NCBI GenBank assembly: GCA_026182355.1
Contig: JAPFBL010000068.1
Location: 11,879,001-11,943,000 of the forward strand
Source of the DNA: Hermatobates lingyangjiaoensis
Lineage: Eukaryota; Arthropoda; Insecta; Hemiptera; Hermatobatidae
Length of the DNA stretch: 64,000 bases
Direction of reading: 5' to 3'
The position numbers were made by a program, and so were the translations under genes. Under the pieces are notes generated by a model, which was not told the origin of the DNA, did not search any database, and saw only the letters and a program-made list of their open reading frames with translations. Position 1 is the stretch's first letter. Each line of letters opens with the position of its first letter. Shown here in pieces: positions 46,963-58,043 of the stretch.

Positions 46963-47585
46963 CTATTACTGATTATAAATACGATTAATTAAAAATAACA
47001 TGAAAAGTAAATTGTAATCTGACATCAATATAGTATGGTATTTCCCAACGGCGTTTAGAATGCAACTAGAAACATCTGTACTACAGATATGTGTTTGATA
47101 ATACTATACTCTAACCTTAGAATTGTTATTAGCGAGGCGCAGCATCTGGAAACGAGGACTTCACTACAGATCATTATTTTCGATAGAGCAACTAGTTCCG
47201 ACAGCTCCTACGGTTGTAACCTCCCACAATGTCCAATGACATTAACTCATCCCTTAGATGTCTCTATCATCTCAATGATTTTTTCAACTGAATTATGATT
47301 AAAATTATATAAATATATGATTCTCATCTCAGTATATACATAGCTAAATTATACAATTATTTATAAATAAGTCATTATCTCAATTATTACAAGAAGAGCA
47401 TCTGGCATACTTTTTTGTAAGATTTCATTATAACTTTATTTTTGGAATAGTTACTGAATGATAAGTAATTAAAATTATTTTAAATCATTAGTTGTGCAAT
47501 CCGTTATAGTGTGGTATTTACTCATTCTGAGGTAAAATGGATAAACAAACAAAAGTCTCCACACAAATGATGTTTTATTCAATGC

Positions 47586-47613
47586 GTTTCGAACACTTTG
47601 TGTTCATCATCAG
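47586..47613 (-). ncRNA. Hammerhead-like core, left arm
   Basis: Minus strand: CTGATGA, stem GAACAC/GTGTTC with a 3-4 nt loop, GAAAC. Six uninterrupted pairs in stem II and a perfect core. Confidence 0.42.
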
Positions 47614-47682
47614 GAAGACACTATAATACAAATTATATCTAATTTTGTAACTGATTAGATATAATTTTATTATAGCATCTTC

Positions 47683-47710
47683 CTGATGATGAACACACAG
47701 TGTTCGAAAC
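47683..47710 (+). ncRNA. Hammerhead-like core, right arm
   Basis: CTGATGA, GAACAC-ACA-GTGTTC, GAAAC followed by GCGTTG. The loop differs by one base from the left arm while the stem and core are identical. Confidence 0.42.
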
Positions 47711-47770
47711 GCGTTGAATAAAACATCATTTGTGTGGAGACTTTTGTTTGTTTATCCATTTTACCTCAGA

Positions 47771-49362
47771 AAAATTATTATTATTAAAACTACGAGATGA
47801 AAATACGAGCAGTCGGAGTAATACATTTTTTATTACAAACCTATATGAAGAAATATGTATAAGCTTTGATTATTAATTATTTGCCTTTTCATTAATCATA
47901 CATACTATAGTAATACTGGCAGAAAATAGAAAAACTAAATAACAAAAACTTTGCATAATATGATAGTGTACAAATATTAGTGCTGTAACAATGTTAGTAT
48001 TTTATCACAGTCACAATCAAGTATTCAGGGATTCAAAAGATATTACTTAAACGCAGTTCCATTCTGCAATCATAAATTTAGCTAACGTATATGTTGTTAT
48101 GCAGCGTCAAAGTGAGTTTCTTGTTACAAAGAGCTTAGGATTATTCTGTTTTGGATTATGGTAATGTTAGACTGAAGTTTCTGTTTATGATTTCCTATCA
48201 TTAATCCCTCCAAGAGAACTTCATTATTATATGAAGTGAGATATTCACATTTTTTTAGATATATCCGCAATATTATAATGTACAAATAATATCACAACTG
48301 TAATTAAAATAGTTTTGATCAAGCATAAAGTGTGTGGTTGTTAAAAAATAGCTTCTTCATTACTCATAAATAAAATTGAGTTCAGTGATATCGTTCAGTA
48401 GTTTTATCATTTCTGCTCTAAGTAATGTTATTTTGCTGGTCAAACATAATTAGATATTATATAAACAAATTTAATTAGACTTAATTAATTGATTTTACTA
48501 ACAATTTTCAAATTTCACTTTCAGAAAAAGTGAATTTCTAAATTTTACTGCATTAATAATAATATTATGTAGGTGCTTTTTAAACGTATGTAGCAATATT
48601 TGAAAAAAATATTTATAATAATTATTAATTATTTTTTTATAGAAATACTTTTGTTGAACATATATGATAAAGAAAATAGGAAATAATTAAAAAAGCTCCT
48701 ATAATGTCACTGGGTACTATAAACGTGATCAGATATATATCTTTGGAAATGATTTTCTACCAGTGGTGAACCATTTAAACCACCTTTTCCTTGAGTACGC
48801 GTGAATTGTCATTTACATTGGAAGGAAATTAATTATTCTTTACATACTGAACACTGTTTATATATGAATCAATATCTATAAATAACTAAAATCTTTATCT
48901 ATAAAATCTTTTCCTAAATTGAATATAACAAGAGCAGTATATGCTTTGCAGGAATAAAAAACAAATGACGGGCAAAAGACAACGACAATAAAATAAATAA
49001 TTGTAAATATTCTGAGAAAATCAGCTAATAAATTATTACTATATTGGTTTATGAAAGTCATGTTAAAAACCTAAGTCACAGTTTACTATCTTAAGCAATG
49101 TATAGAAAAATAGAACATTTTTAAGAAAATAAATCAGTGGTCGAACTTGCGATTTAATCAGTAAAAATTTTGTTAGGTATGCTACAAACTATTTTTTGTA
49201 GAATTATTTTTACGGAGTAATTCATCAAGACAATTTGTTTTAAAGAAAATATGTAGGCATTATAATCGTATATTTTACAATATTAATCAACTTAATGCAA
49301 AGGTGAAAAATATGTGCTGTAGAAAATCAATTTGGCTGTGTTGTTTCGTAATCTCGTTATTT
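47771..49362. other. Downstream flank of the OBP-like gene
   Basis: AT-rich, no recognised features. The polyadenylation signal of the OBP-like gene was not located; the nearest hexamer-like sequence is an AATATA variant (minus strand) near 49269-49274. Confidence 0.4.
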
Positions 49363-49413
49363 TCAGTAATCCAAAGGATTCATCCCAGGTTTGTATTTAA
49401 TGTCAATTTTTGC
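49363..49413 (-). CDS. OBP-like exon 6 (C-terminus)
   Basis: Acceptor TTTCAG. Sixteen codons, AKIDIKYKPGMNPLDY, then TGA at 49365-49363. Confidence 0.8.
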   Translation of the reverse strand, partial: AKIDIKYKPGMNPLDY

Positions 49414-52400
49414 CTGAAAGAACAAAAAGAAAATACAAATAAGAAATAAGTTGCAATAGTTTAAATAGGATTGTATAAAACTTCAAAACGAGTATTTGGG
49501 TTTAAAGAAGGGAAAATGTTAACCTTTACTAGCTTGGGCCAGTAGCACATTGTATACTCTGCAACCTTTTCACACGGATCATCACTTATAGCTGAAAATC
49601 ATTACATGATGCTGTTAAAAATATGTTTGCAAGTAGTTTTATGCTAGGATAAGACACCCATTAAGTAATTTACTAGAACTATAATTATATTTTGTGAAAT
49701 TCAAATCACTTTTCTATTTCATGCAAGAGCCATCACTTTTTTTTTTGAACATACAATAATACAATTTTATTATTCATCCTAAAAAATATTTTCTCCAGAT
49801 TTTATTTTGAACATTATCAGTCATTGACATCTGGTATTTTATCTTCATTTACATTATTTACGATTAGGAAGGAACCATCCACATATCTACTCAGCAAAAG
49901 ATGGATTAGTTATGACGAATCCACTATCTGCAATTTAGTAGATATATAGATGACTCCTTCCTAATTAAAATAATGAAGATAAAAGACCAGACATAAATAA
50001 CTATCTCAAGTCATCTATATAAAACTCTGATGTTCTTGTTTAAATGTTTGCATACACCTAAAAATTTGAGTACCTGTTAATTTCAATTTATGACAAATTA
50101 TTTAAAAAAAAGTATTAAAGAAGCCAGTGAACAATGTATTACTTTACAAATAATAGAATTAAAAAGAAAGAAAAATTAAGAATAACTTCTTCTAAGTCAA
50201 GTAAAATTATTGACTCCAGATGTAAAATCTATGTAGTAGAATAAACCTGACGAAATTTTCTACTAAACATCTCAGCCCCATTTTTGAAAATCTTATTGTT
50301 GTTTGGGCAATATTTCTTTTAGTTCACATATTTACTGTTAATTCGTGTTTTACACATACATATATAAACAAATTTTATTTGTTTTATATCAGGAATCTGT
50401 CAGTTTTCCTGGATCAATTCAAAGCCAACATTTTGATTTAAGAATCGCATTTGGAAGATAAGCATTAAACCGATGTATGAAATTCTAAAAGTATTTATAA
50501 TAAACTATTATATTAGAGGTTTAAAATGAATAATTTTAGGAACATAAACTTGAACACAAATGTCATCTTAAATACGAATCTTCAAAGAAAATATTATGAA
50601 GATACATTCCTTTCATTAATGTTATTTTATGTTGGGTGAAATATGAAATATTTCAATTTACAGGTTTTTGTTAGTTTTAAATATGCTCGATTGTGTAATT
50701 CACAGGCAGTTAGGGTGTAATACTGTGAATTGGTATTTCATTTATTTATGTAATAAAAAAAGATTTTTTTTACTTTTTAAATGTTTTTTGTTTTATTAAA
50801 TATATATATTGTGTATACATATATATTGATTAATGTTAAGAATCTATATCAAATGCCTGGACAGTAATAACCTTTGTTTTAATAGCATAATAACAAGAAA
50901 CAGCAATAACAGTTATTCCTGTCAATCACATTCAGTAAATGTAAATTATTAACGGATGCTGTAATTTCATAACACTGAGTGACACAAGGAGTCACTGGAT
51001 GTCTAGTTAAATAATAAAATCAAATTTACATATGAAATTGTAACTGCTTATCTATGAATTCAAAAGTACTTTGTCAGAGAGTTTGGTGTTACGTTTACAG
51101 AATAGACATATTATAATAAAACCGGAACTCAATTGATTTTCAAACTCTTTGATATTATGTTTGATTATTATAAAGTTGAGTGTAGACCCCTCCAGATTTT
51201 TAAAGCTTATTGTTCTTTAAAATAATGCTAGAGCATTTTTTTCATTTAGTGAATTAATTTTCAATGAATGAATTTATAGTGTACTAACCATTAAAATATG
51301 CTGCTTAAATAATAATAATGCAAACAAAAGAAATTGTCAAAACAACTATTTATATAATTCTATAATCCTTCGATTAGTTGGTGTGTGGTATTTGAGAATA
51401 TTAAGAAAATTAAAGAAATTAGTATTCACACAATTAAGTTTTGTGAAAAAAAAAAAGACATCGATGAGTTTCAAAAATGTAGGATCTTCCTTAAGAAGAA
51501 TCTAATAGCTCTTAAAATAGTGCTGTTGATTTTTTGTATAAAATCACTTGTATACATTTTTTTACGTATATTAATTAGTTACCTTTGTCAACACACTCTA
51601 CGAGGAATGATTTCAAAAGTTGTTTCTGTTCGTCAGTAACTCCATCCATAATTGGGAACCAGCCAGCAGCAAGAATATCCGGTGATATAGTATTATCTTT
51701 TTGAAGCTGAAAAAGAAATATTGTCCAGTTAACGTAAAAGTGGGTTTATGATAAGTATGCCAAGCCACGTAAATTGCAACAAATTGTTAATAATTCTAAA
51801 TAAGTAAAGCAGTAATAATTAACATTCCTACTTCAATTAAGTAGAGAAGATTAAAGATATGGAACCGCTCTCTGCACAGTACATAATGGATACTGTACAA
51901 AGCCCAAGTCATAATGAGTATACTTGCACTTTATTTACAGGCGATATAAATACATTTATGCATGCAAGATCATTAAGTTATTTTACGACTAATATATAAC
52001 ACGGAGTCATAGCTTGCAAATCTTGATGCTTGTTATTTCCGGTTTCAAAACATGACCATTTTCAAGAATCTAGTCATTTGATTGACTTAGTGTATATTAC
52101 CTACTAACTTACTAGCTAATCAATGTAAATATATTGTAATGTAAATAAATTTATTTTTTCAATTAAACACGTTCCAGTAATATCTATACTGGATTGTCTG
52201 TTACAGGTTTATCATTTCATTGAGGTTTAAAGGGTTTATGTTTATTGTTACTCTATTTGTTTCTTATTGTATATATTCTTTTGTTTTGCTCTTTAAACTT
52301 CTAGGGCTAAAGTTTAACAAGGTTTTTGAGGTAACAGCTTACAATATATGCTTTATTTTGGTTCTTGATCAAATGTTTGTGGTAGATGAAAGTTTCAGTT

Positions 52401-55400
52401 ATCGGTTTCATAATTGCCTATATTGGAGGAAATGTTCCTTTACATTTATTCCAACATCCATAATTGTTAAAGATTGTCCAAAATTGTTAAAGAGGTTTTC
52501 TTGTAAAATTGTTGTATTTGACCACTATGTTTTTCATTTTTTTGTTTGTTTGTGAGTGTTAGTATGGAGAAGTTCCCAGCAAGCTGGATTATATATAATA
52601 TATAATGGTTTCTATTGTAATAATGTATCCGATTGCCATTGTTCTACCAGCAACCTATATTGCAGATGTTATGTGATGTTCACATTATCTGGACGATAAA
52701 TTTATAACAGCAAATATAAAGGGAATTGTTCCCAATGATGGCACAAGTAAGAAACAAAAATAATTGCAATATATTGTAGTTCTATTACAATAAGCGTTCT
52801 ATTGGGATGGCGTAAGGCGCCATCCCAACAAGCGTATTTCACTTTTGATGCGTTCAGAATTCAGCCCAAGTAAATCATGTAATTTAACAATTGTAATTGC
52901 TATCAAAGTTACAATTCATAACATCATGTATAAGAAATGGCTATCCGTGTTTGGTTGAATTGAATTGAATGTTGGTGAATTGAAAGAAAACAAACTAGTT
53001 TTTATTTCAAAGCAAATTAAATAGTTTTAATCTAAGATATGCATTTCTGGATAAAATATATAATGATATTTATAGTTCTTCGAACTTTTCATTATATGAA
53101 TGATCCTTGAAAAGCACAGTAATATCAAGTAATTAGATGTATACTGACTGAGCCGCCCGCTCTCATCACGCAGGCCTCAAAACACTAAAAAATAATTAAA
53201 GACAAATTAGAATCCTGTTCTGGCATCATCTCTCAAATACTTAACTAAATATCATTTATTTACCTTTCCTTCATGAGTGGCAAGCCAATTTACCCCTGAA
53301 AAGAATTACCATGAAACAGTTATTTAATTCATTTTATATTTCATACGCAACATAAATAATTAAATTAATAAAGAATAAAGATGAAATATAATTCTTCAGA
53401 CATACTCACAATGATCATGATAATCAGCTTCTTTGCGACATTTGTCCACCAAATCTTTAAAGATATTTTCTTCTTCACAATAAACCTAACAAGAAATGTA
53501 TATATTATTAATTGCCAAACCAATAAAAAAAACTTTATTTCAGAATATATTTTAATTGTAACTCTAAAACTGGGAAAGTACGTTTACTGTGAACCAGTGC
53601 TTATATATAAATAAGAGTGATTTATACAGTGCGTCATGTGGCCTTCCCACACAATAGAGTTCCAAGTTGATTATAATTAACTCAGACAATTATCTGAAGG
53701 AGTTTGACCACTGGTAAAATTATTTTGTGAATATTGAAGTTTAAAATTACATTTAAATAAGTTCATATTATAATATTGACATATGTCACTGGCCTTTATT
53801 ACATGTACAGTTAGATTCTGGCCTATCTTATCGTCTACAGCATAACGCTTCAGATAATTATATTGATTGATATTTCTGTCTCAATCTGACCATCCTGTAT
53901 TCCATATCGCATAACCCATTCAGAATCATTTTTAATTTATTTTTTACATTGCTGGCTGTTTCTGTTGTTTCCTATGTTATGTAACTCTCTTGTTCAGTGG
54001 TTCGATTTCCTTCCGGTTGAGTTACGATAATCATAAATGCAGGACGTATCAAACATATTTTCAGAGCTATTACAATACAACATATAACACATTCTGTCAT
54101 TAATATTATTCCAAATTTCAGTATGTTATGATTGTAATTATTGCTTGTTATATGTTAAAAAAGAAGGGGAAATGTTGGTATGTATCATGCGGTAATATAA
54201 TTTTTTAATACAATACAGTTAGTTAAAAAAATTCTGGAGTGGCCTACAATCAGGTTTACTATGAGTAGACATAATATCATACTTTTTGGGTATAGTATAT
54301 AAAAAACTAGCAAACGTGCCCGTCTTTGGGAGGTATTTTAGAAAAATTCAGAGATGATACGTGATATTTCAAAATATTAGCAGAAAAATTATAAAGTAGG
54401 AATAGTGTTGAGTAAGTGCCTCTGTATACACCACATTAGCTGTCTGTCCTTCAGGTGCATGGAAGAACAAACAGTTGGAACCTCTGACTCTTGAGTAAGC
54501 AACATTCAGTTGACCATGTGAGGAACACTTGGTCTCACTCACTTCAGTTCTTTTCGTAGACAGAGTTTGGCCTTGCGACCTTTACCGTCATTGCGAAACA
54601 AATGCTGGCAGTAAATTGCAACCGTTTGAATTGAGAGGGACAGTTGCTAGGTATCAATGGTATGCGTGGTATAAAGACTGACTTCTCAGTACCACACCCC
54701 GCCATGCTATCAGCCTCTTTCAGGTATCTGGGCAAGCATGAATTCGGATTCGTGTCCCTTTGCACATTTTTGGGACACTCAAGTTTCGTAACAGCATGAT
54801 TGGTGCCCCTAATTTAAGTTTTAAGTAATGAGTAGGCAGTCCAGGAGCAGTGACGGAATCAAGAAATACAGTTGGATAATGAACTGCTTCCTCATCACAA
54901 ATCAGTCTGTTTACCGACTTGTAAGTTCTTTCCTCAACTTGGTATGGTGCAAGAACTTGTTGATTGATTTTCCTGCCACCTCATTCGTAGGAGTTAGAAT
55001 TGCTCGTTCAAAAATCCAGTTATTCTGAATAGATGGCAGATCTTGAAATTTGGGAAACACCTTGGCAATTATCTCATGTTGGGAGCTTAAATGCAAATGA
55101 AATTGAAATCAGCAAACAATTTACTTGCTATACCTGTATATTTTCAAAATAAACATTTCTGTGAAGTTAGCCCAAGACAGCTTAAAAGTCCTTAACTTTG
55201 CTTCTACGTTCAATTGTTCAATCCATTCACAACTTTTATTTAAAGTTAGACATACTCAAACCTACTTTTATCTTGCTATGACTTATGGTGGCTGAGTTTG
55301 CTTGTGACAAAATTTTGCGGGCAAACCGACAGACAGGAATTTTTCTAAGGGTGTATTCAGTTTCTCTAGTGTATGAAACGTGAAGATAACTTAAAATGAG

Positions 55401-55606
55401 TCAGTTCTAAGCAATGTACAGACAAAACCTGTTTTTAATTTATATAGTTGATTGCATTTAATTATTTGTTAAATGTAAAAAGCAAAAAGTATAGTAAAAA
55501 AATGTACTAAGAGTTTTTTCTACTGAAATTATTACGGTATCATCTAATTGTATTGATTTACCTGTGAAACGAATAACAGAGTGGTCAAGGCTAGGAGAGT
55601 TTTCAT
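49363..55606 (-). CDS. Odorant-binding-protein-like secreted protein, six exons
   Basis: Minus-strand exons 55606-55562, 53485-53410, 53295-53264, 51706-51583, 49591-49524 and 49413-49363 total 396 nt, in phase, giving 131 aa. A signal peptide (MKTLLALTTLLFVSQVYC) is followed by EEENIFKDLVDKC, an acidic spacer, an EGKL-type turn, DNTISPDIL, then C89-x9-C99-x8-C108 in the context DDPCEKVAEYTMC. The last pattern is the C4/C5/C6 arrangement of insect PBP/GOBP proteins, which bind small hydrophobic ligands in extracellular fluid. Unusual: only about nine residues lie between C31 (C1-like) and the helix-3 segment HWVNWLATHEG, and the positions expected for C2 and C3 read His and Trp. Either the protein is a divergent OBP or one small exon was missed. 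A TATA box lies 41-48 bp upstream of the ATG. A Helitron remnant occupies intron 1. Confidence 0.75.
49524..49591 (-). CDS. OBP-like exon 5 (C5-x8-C6)
   Basis: Acceptor GATTTTCAG, donor GTTAAC. 68 nt, phase 1 to 0. Encodes ISDDPCEKVAEYTMCYWP, the strongest family signature in the gene. Confidence 0.85.
49830..49995. repeat. Imperfect hairpin (MITE-like) in an OBP-like intron
   Basis: ctggtattttatcttcattt at the left is mirrored by aatgaagataaaagaccag at the right, with gattaggaaggaa/ttccttcctaatt as the next paired block. The arms are about 45 bp or more. Confidence 0.7.
50500..51006 (+). mobile_element. Helitron 3'-end copy, 5' truncated
   Basis: About 500 bp homologous to 21295-21796 (aataaactattatattagag; acattcctttcattaatgtt). 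It ends with stem AGTGAC/GTCACT (50978-50996), then CTAG at 51003-51006 followed by T. The 5' half seen in the other copy is absent. It lies in the intron between OBP-like exons 4 and 5. Confidence 0.7.
51150..51203 (+). mobile_element. Element 1 end-B scrap
   Basis: tattataaagttgagtgtag, then acccctccagattttt. Confidence 0.55.
51583..51706 (-). CDS. OBP-like exon 4
   Basis: Acceptor TTTTTCAG, donor GTAACT. 124 nt, phase 0 to 1. Encodes LQKDNTISPDILAAGWFP, then DEQKQLLKSFLVECVDK with the C4-like Cys89. Confidence 0.85.
52802..52828. repeat. Perfect GC-rich 11-bp hairpin
   Basis: ttgggatggcg, loop taagg, cgccatcccaa. It lies in an intron of the OBP-like gene, in otherwise AT-rich sequence. 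Confidence 0.9.
53264..53295 (-). CDS. OBP-like exon 3 (32 nt)
   Basis: Acceptor TTTTCAG, donor GTAAAT. Phase 1 to 0. Encodes WVNWLATHEGK. A very small exon, but it is needed to keep phase and has clean splice sites. Confidence 0.7.
53410..53485 (-). CDS. OBP-like exon 2
   Basis: Acceptor CTTGTTAG, donor GTGAGT. 76 nt, phase 0 to 1. Encodes VYCEEENIFKDLVDKC and KEADYHDH. Reading through the donor meets TGA within four codons. Confidence 0.8.
54228..54300 (-). mobile_element. Element 1 end-B scrap
   Basis: ttctggagtggcctacaatc, then aggtttactatgagtaga; it abuts the 3' end of the Helitron remnant. Confidence 0.6.
54307..55100 (-). pseudogene. Decayed Helitron with helicase (Pif1-like) C-terminus, OBP-like intron 1
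   Basis: Minus-strand translation across frameshifts, in family order: ERAILTPTNEVAGKSINKFL (about 55030-54960); VFLDSVTAPGLPTHYLKLKL and GAPIMLLRNLSVPKMCKGTR (about 54870-54740); VFIPRIPLIPSN and QFKRLQF...ICFAMTVKVA (about 54680-54570); then SSHGQLNVAYSRV and APEGQTANVVY (about 54540-54425). These are the conserved C-terminal helicase motifs of Helitron Rep-helicases. The 3' terminus on this strand is CTAG followed by T at 54310-54306, just after a GACGGGCACG segment. At least two frameshifts or stops are present, and the Rep domain and the helicase N-terminal half are missing. Sequence to about 55400 (a TGTCTGTCGGTTTGCCCGC block near 55330) may be the element's other end. Confidence 0.82.
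55562..55606 (-). CDS. OBP-like exon 1 (signal peptide)
   Basis: ATG AAA ACT... to CAG, 15 codons, then donor GTAAAT. Hydrophobic core LLALTTLLFV. A 5' UTR of only about 15-20 nt is inferred from the TATA position. Confidence 0.85.
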
Positions 55607-55646
55607 GATGAACTAAGAGATTGCAATCTCGGGCTCCCCACCAGCG

Positions 55647-55654
55647 TATTTATA
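55647..55654 (-). promoter_or_regulatory. TATA box of the OBP-like gene
   Basis: TATAAATA on the minus strand, 41-48 bp upstream of the ATG. A start site about 30 bp downstream would fall near 55620, inside a 14-bp perfect palindrome GAGATTGCAATCTC (55617-55630). Confidence 0.75.
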
Positions 55655-55659
55655 CTCAG

Positions 55660-56095
55660 TTTGCTATCGCGGTGTCACTCACACTGAAGGACTCTCTTAA
55701 CATTCCAAGTTAATTATTCAATGATACGTATTTAAGTTTACTTGGAAAGGTTTTGAAAATTCTGACTTTAAAAGATATTTTCTAGCTATTTAAATAAAAG
55801 TAATTTCCTGTCATGTAAATGTTTCAACAATATTGCTAATCAAACATAGTTAAGACCACAAGTTATGAATTGTTCTAATTAGTAGTTGGTTATAAAAATT
55901 TACCAATAAGTATGTGTGAACCATGAAAGTTTTAGTTATTGCATTAAATAATCAAACCGTGAACTTTAGTTCAATTACTTTTTATATAATTTAGTTTACA
56001 TATATTTTATTTAATTTTTATTTTTATGTATAAATAAATAAGTAAACATTGTTCATTCATCTCAAGTACTTTCAATTTGTTTACCAACTCAAGTT
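55660..56095. other. Upstream flank of the OBP-like gene
   Basis: AT-rich; no second promoter motif or exon recognised. Element 1 begins at 56099, so about 450 bp separates the TATA box from the nearest repeat. Confidence 0.45.
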
Positions 56096-56098
56096 TTT

Positions 56099-56990
56099 AC
56101 TTCACTCTAAGAAAAGTATAGTAACCATGAAAAATACGATATTCATATTTTGACGGCTCACTTGTTTGAAAGTACCTAAAGATCTTTTTCATCTTTTTGA
56201 GAATATGTCGGTGTGTATGTGGGTGGATTGGTGATTTTGTGATCGAAAGTTTCTGGACACGCTGTGGGTCACACCGCTAGATGGATGAAATTGATATTTT
56301 ATATAACAATGTGCCTTATAGTGTAGATGTGCTCTATTGTTTTTTGGTAATATTACATAATGATAAAGTCACTTTTTGCCGCGAAAAAGTATTTTTAGAT
56401 TACTTTATTTTGTGTAAACCACTTCTAGAGTTTGAAAATGTGGGTTTATTATAGAACTAACATAATGCATTAAAAAAATCAGAATTTTTTTAAAAAAAGT
56501 AGTTTTGTTATGACGTAACATTTCTGACGTATGATTGATTTTGAAAGATTGTGTGCCCCATAGAAGTCATACTGTTTGATGAACGGTTATGCAATTATAT
56601 CCTAAAATAGCACGTTTTGAGAGGATGTGCTAAATATCTTTTTATAGAAATTATAATTTTTATTATACATGTTATGATTTTAGAAAATATTTTTTAAGAC
56701 TGGGTGACATTCTGTAGGAATTTTAATACAAATTTTTCCAAAAAAAATGAACATAAATTTAACGATCCCCTTCCAAAAATTTGATTTAAAGAAAAGATCC
56801 AGCAAGGTATAAAAACTGAAAACTCAAATTGAAATTATCACCTGCTCTAATCTCCGAAGTTGTTTTTATGGACTTCAAAATTTTTTCACAGAACTCAATC
56901 AGTTATAATTCTTATTTAAACTATTAATAGAAGAAAATCAAATATAGTTAATGCATTGTGTATTGCCCGAAAATAAAAACTATAAAACTA
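56099..56990 (+). mobile_element. Element 1, diverged copy lacking end B
   Basis: cactctaagaaaagtatagt, then tattttgacggctcac, the GT-rich segment (56210-56245), tagatgtgctctattg and tgattgattttgaaagatt. Diverged, and it ends without end B. Confidence 0.6.
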
Positions 56991-57012
56991 TTAAATGAAA
57001 CGTCTTTTTTGC

Positions 57013-58043
57013 TTGTCCAGCGAATATAGTGAAATAAATCTGCGTGTAAATCCCTTCAACATATTTAATTTTCAACACAATTCTTATAGTTGTGATAAAA
57101 TATATTGCTTTGTTTAATATTTGAGCTTGAAAACGGAACCCTTTTGATTTTTATGATATTATACCTACTATTTTATACCACATCTCCTGTGATTTAATAA
57201 ACATTAATAACGTATATTAGGTTTGTTTGAATAGGACAACTTATTAGCTTTACAATATGAAACGACTAATATTACGTTCATGATGACAAATGTCCTAACT
57301 ATAGTAAAATGTAAATTAAGACAAAAAAAGAATATTCATATGGGATAATATGTCCATCCCAAGCAAAAATCGAGAGAACGTCTTCCAAAAGTTAACAAAG
57401 TAGTCAAATATTGAATTTTTAAAACAATCAGTTTGTCTTAGTCATTGGATATGGAAGAGACTCATAATAGAAGTTATTTTAAGATAGAAACAATAGACTT
57501 GTTTACAGTAATCAAATAGAATAATAGTTAGTGTAAGTACTGGATTAACCACAAGATAATTGTGAATATGAAAACCATTCACAGTGAGGTGTGATAACAA
57601 TGCTATTGTAGGGATTAGCTGTCTTCATCAATTTTCAACTCTATTTTCACTCAGCTACATTACCTAAACAGAATTTAAATTCTGTTTGAATTTATTTAAA
57701 TTTTAATGTTGCTTCTCATCTATAAATCATGAAGACTAGCTAAAGAAAGCAACATTAAATGTCACATGACTATATAATCAAAGAATTTACGAAAATAGTA
57801 AATAAGTGAAGTAGAAACGATTTTTTCTTTTTGAGGCTTCTTGTTGTCACAGAGTTACCACGAATGCCATGGGAACTACTTTGCTTTCCTATAATTTTTG
57901 ATTCTTGTCCAGCGAATGTAGTGCAATATATCTGCGTGTAGATCCCTTTAACATATTTAATTTTTGGACATATAATTCTTAGTGCCATAATATAATATAT
58001 TGTATTGGTTAATATTTGAATTTGGGAACAGAACCTTTTTGAT
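57013..58043. repeat. Pair of ~140-bp direct repeats bracketing a dispersed repeat
   Basis: 57013-57155 and 57904-58043 share cttgtccagcgaat, tctgcgtgtaaatccctt (aga in the second) and the end ggaacccttttgattt/agaacctttttgatt. Between them lies a copy (57610-57890) of the dispersed repeat also seen at 45661 and 46535. Confidence 0.65.

Larger units (their letters stand above)
47527..47770. mobile_element. Family-4 foldback element
   Basis: Arms tctgaggtaaaatggataaa and tttatccattttacctcaga enclose a near-perfect palindrome of about 244 bp. The left tail (gtgcaatccgttatagtgtg, from about 47493) is shared with the copy upstream of UGT. The centre contains tctaattttgtaactgatta. Confidence 0.85.

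Noticed and set aside
52028..52080. Possible further hammerhead (minus strand CTTGAAAATGG...GAAACCGG)
   Set aside because: Has GAAAC after a helix but lacks CUGANGA; too degenerate to list as a motif.
52220..52555. 111-aa plus-strand frame with hydrophobic start
   Set aside because: Low-complexity Phe/Ile/Val-rich translation of T-rich intron sequence opposite the OBP-like gene; no motif or splice support.
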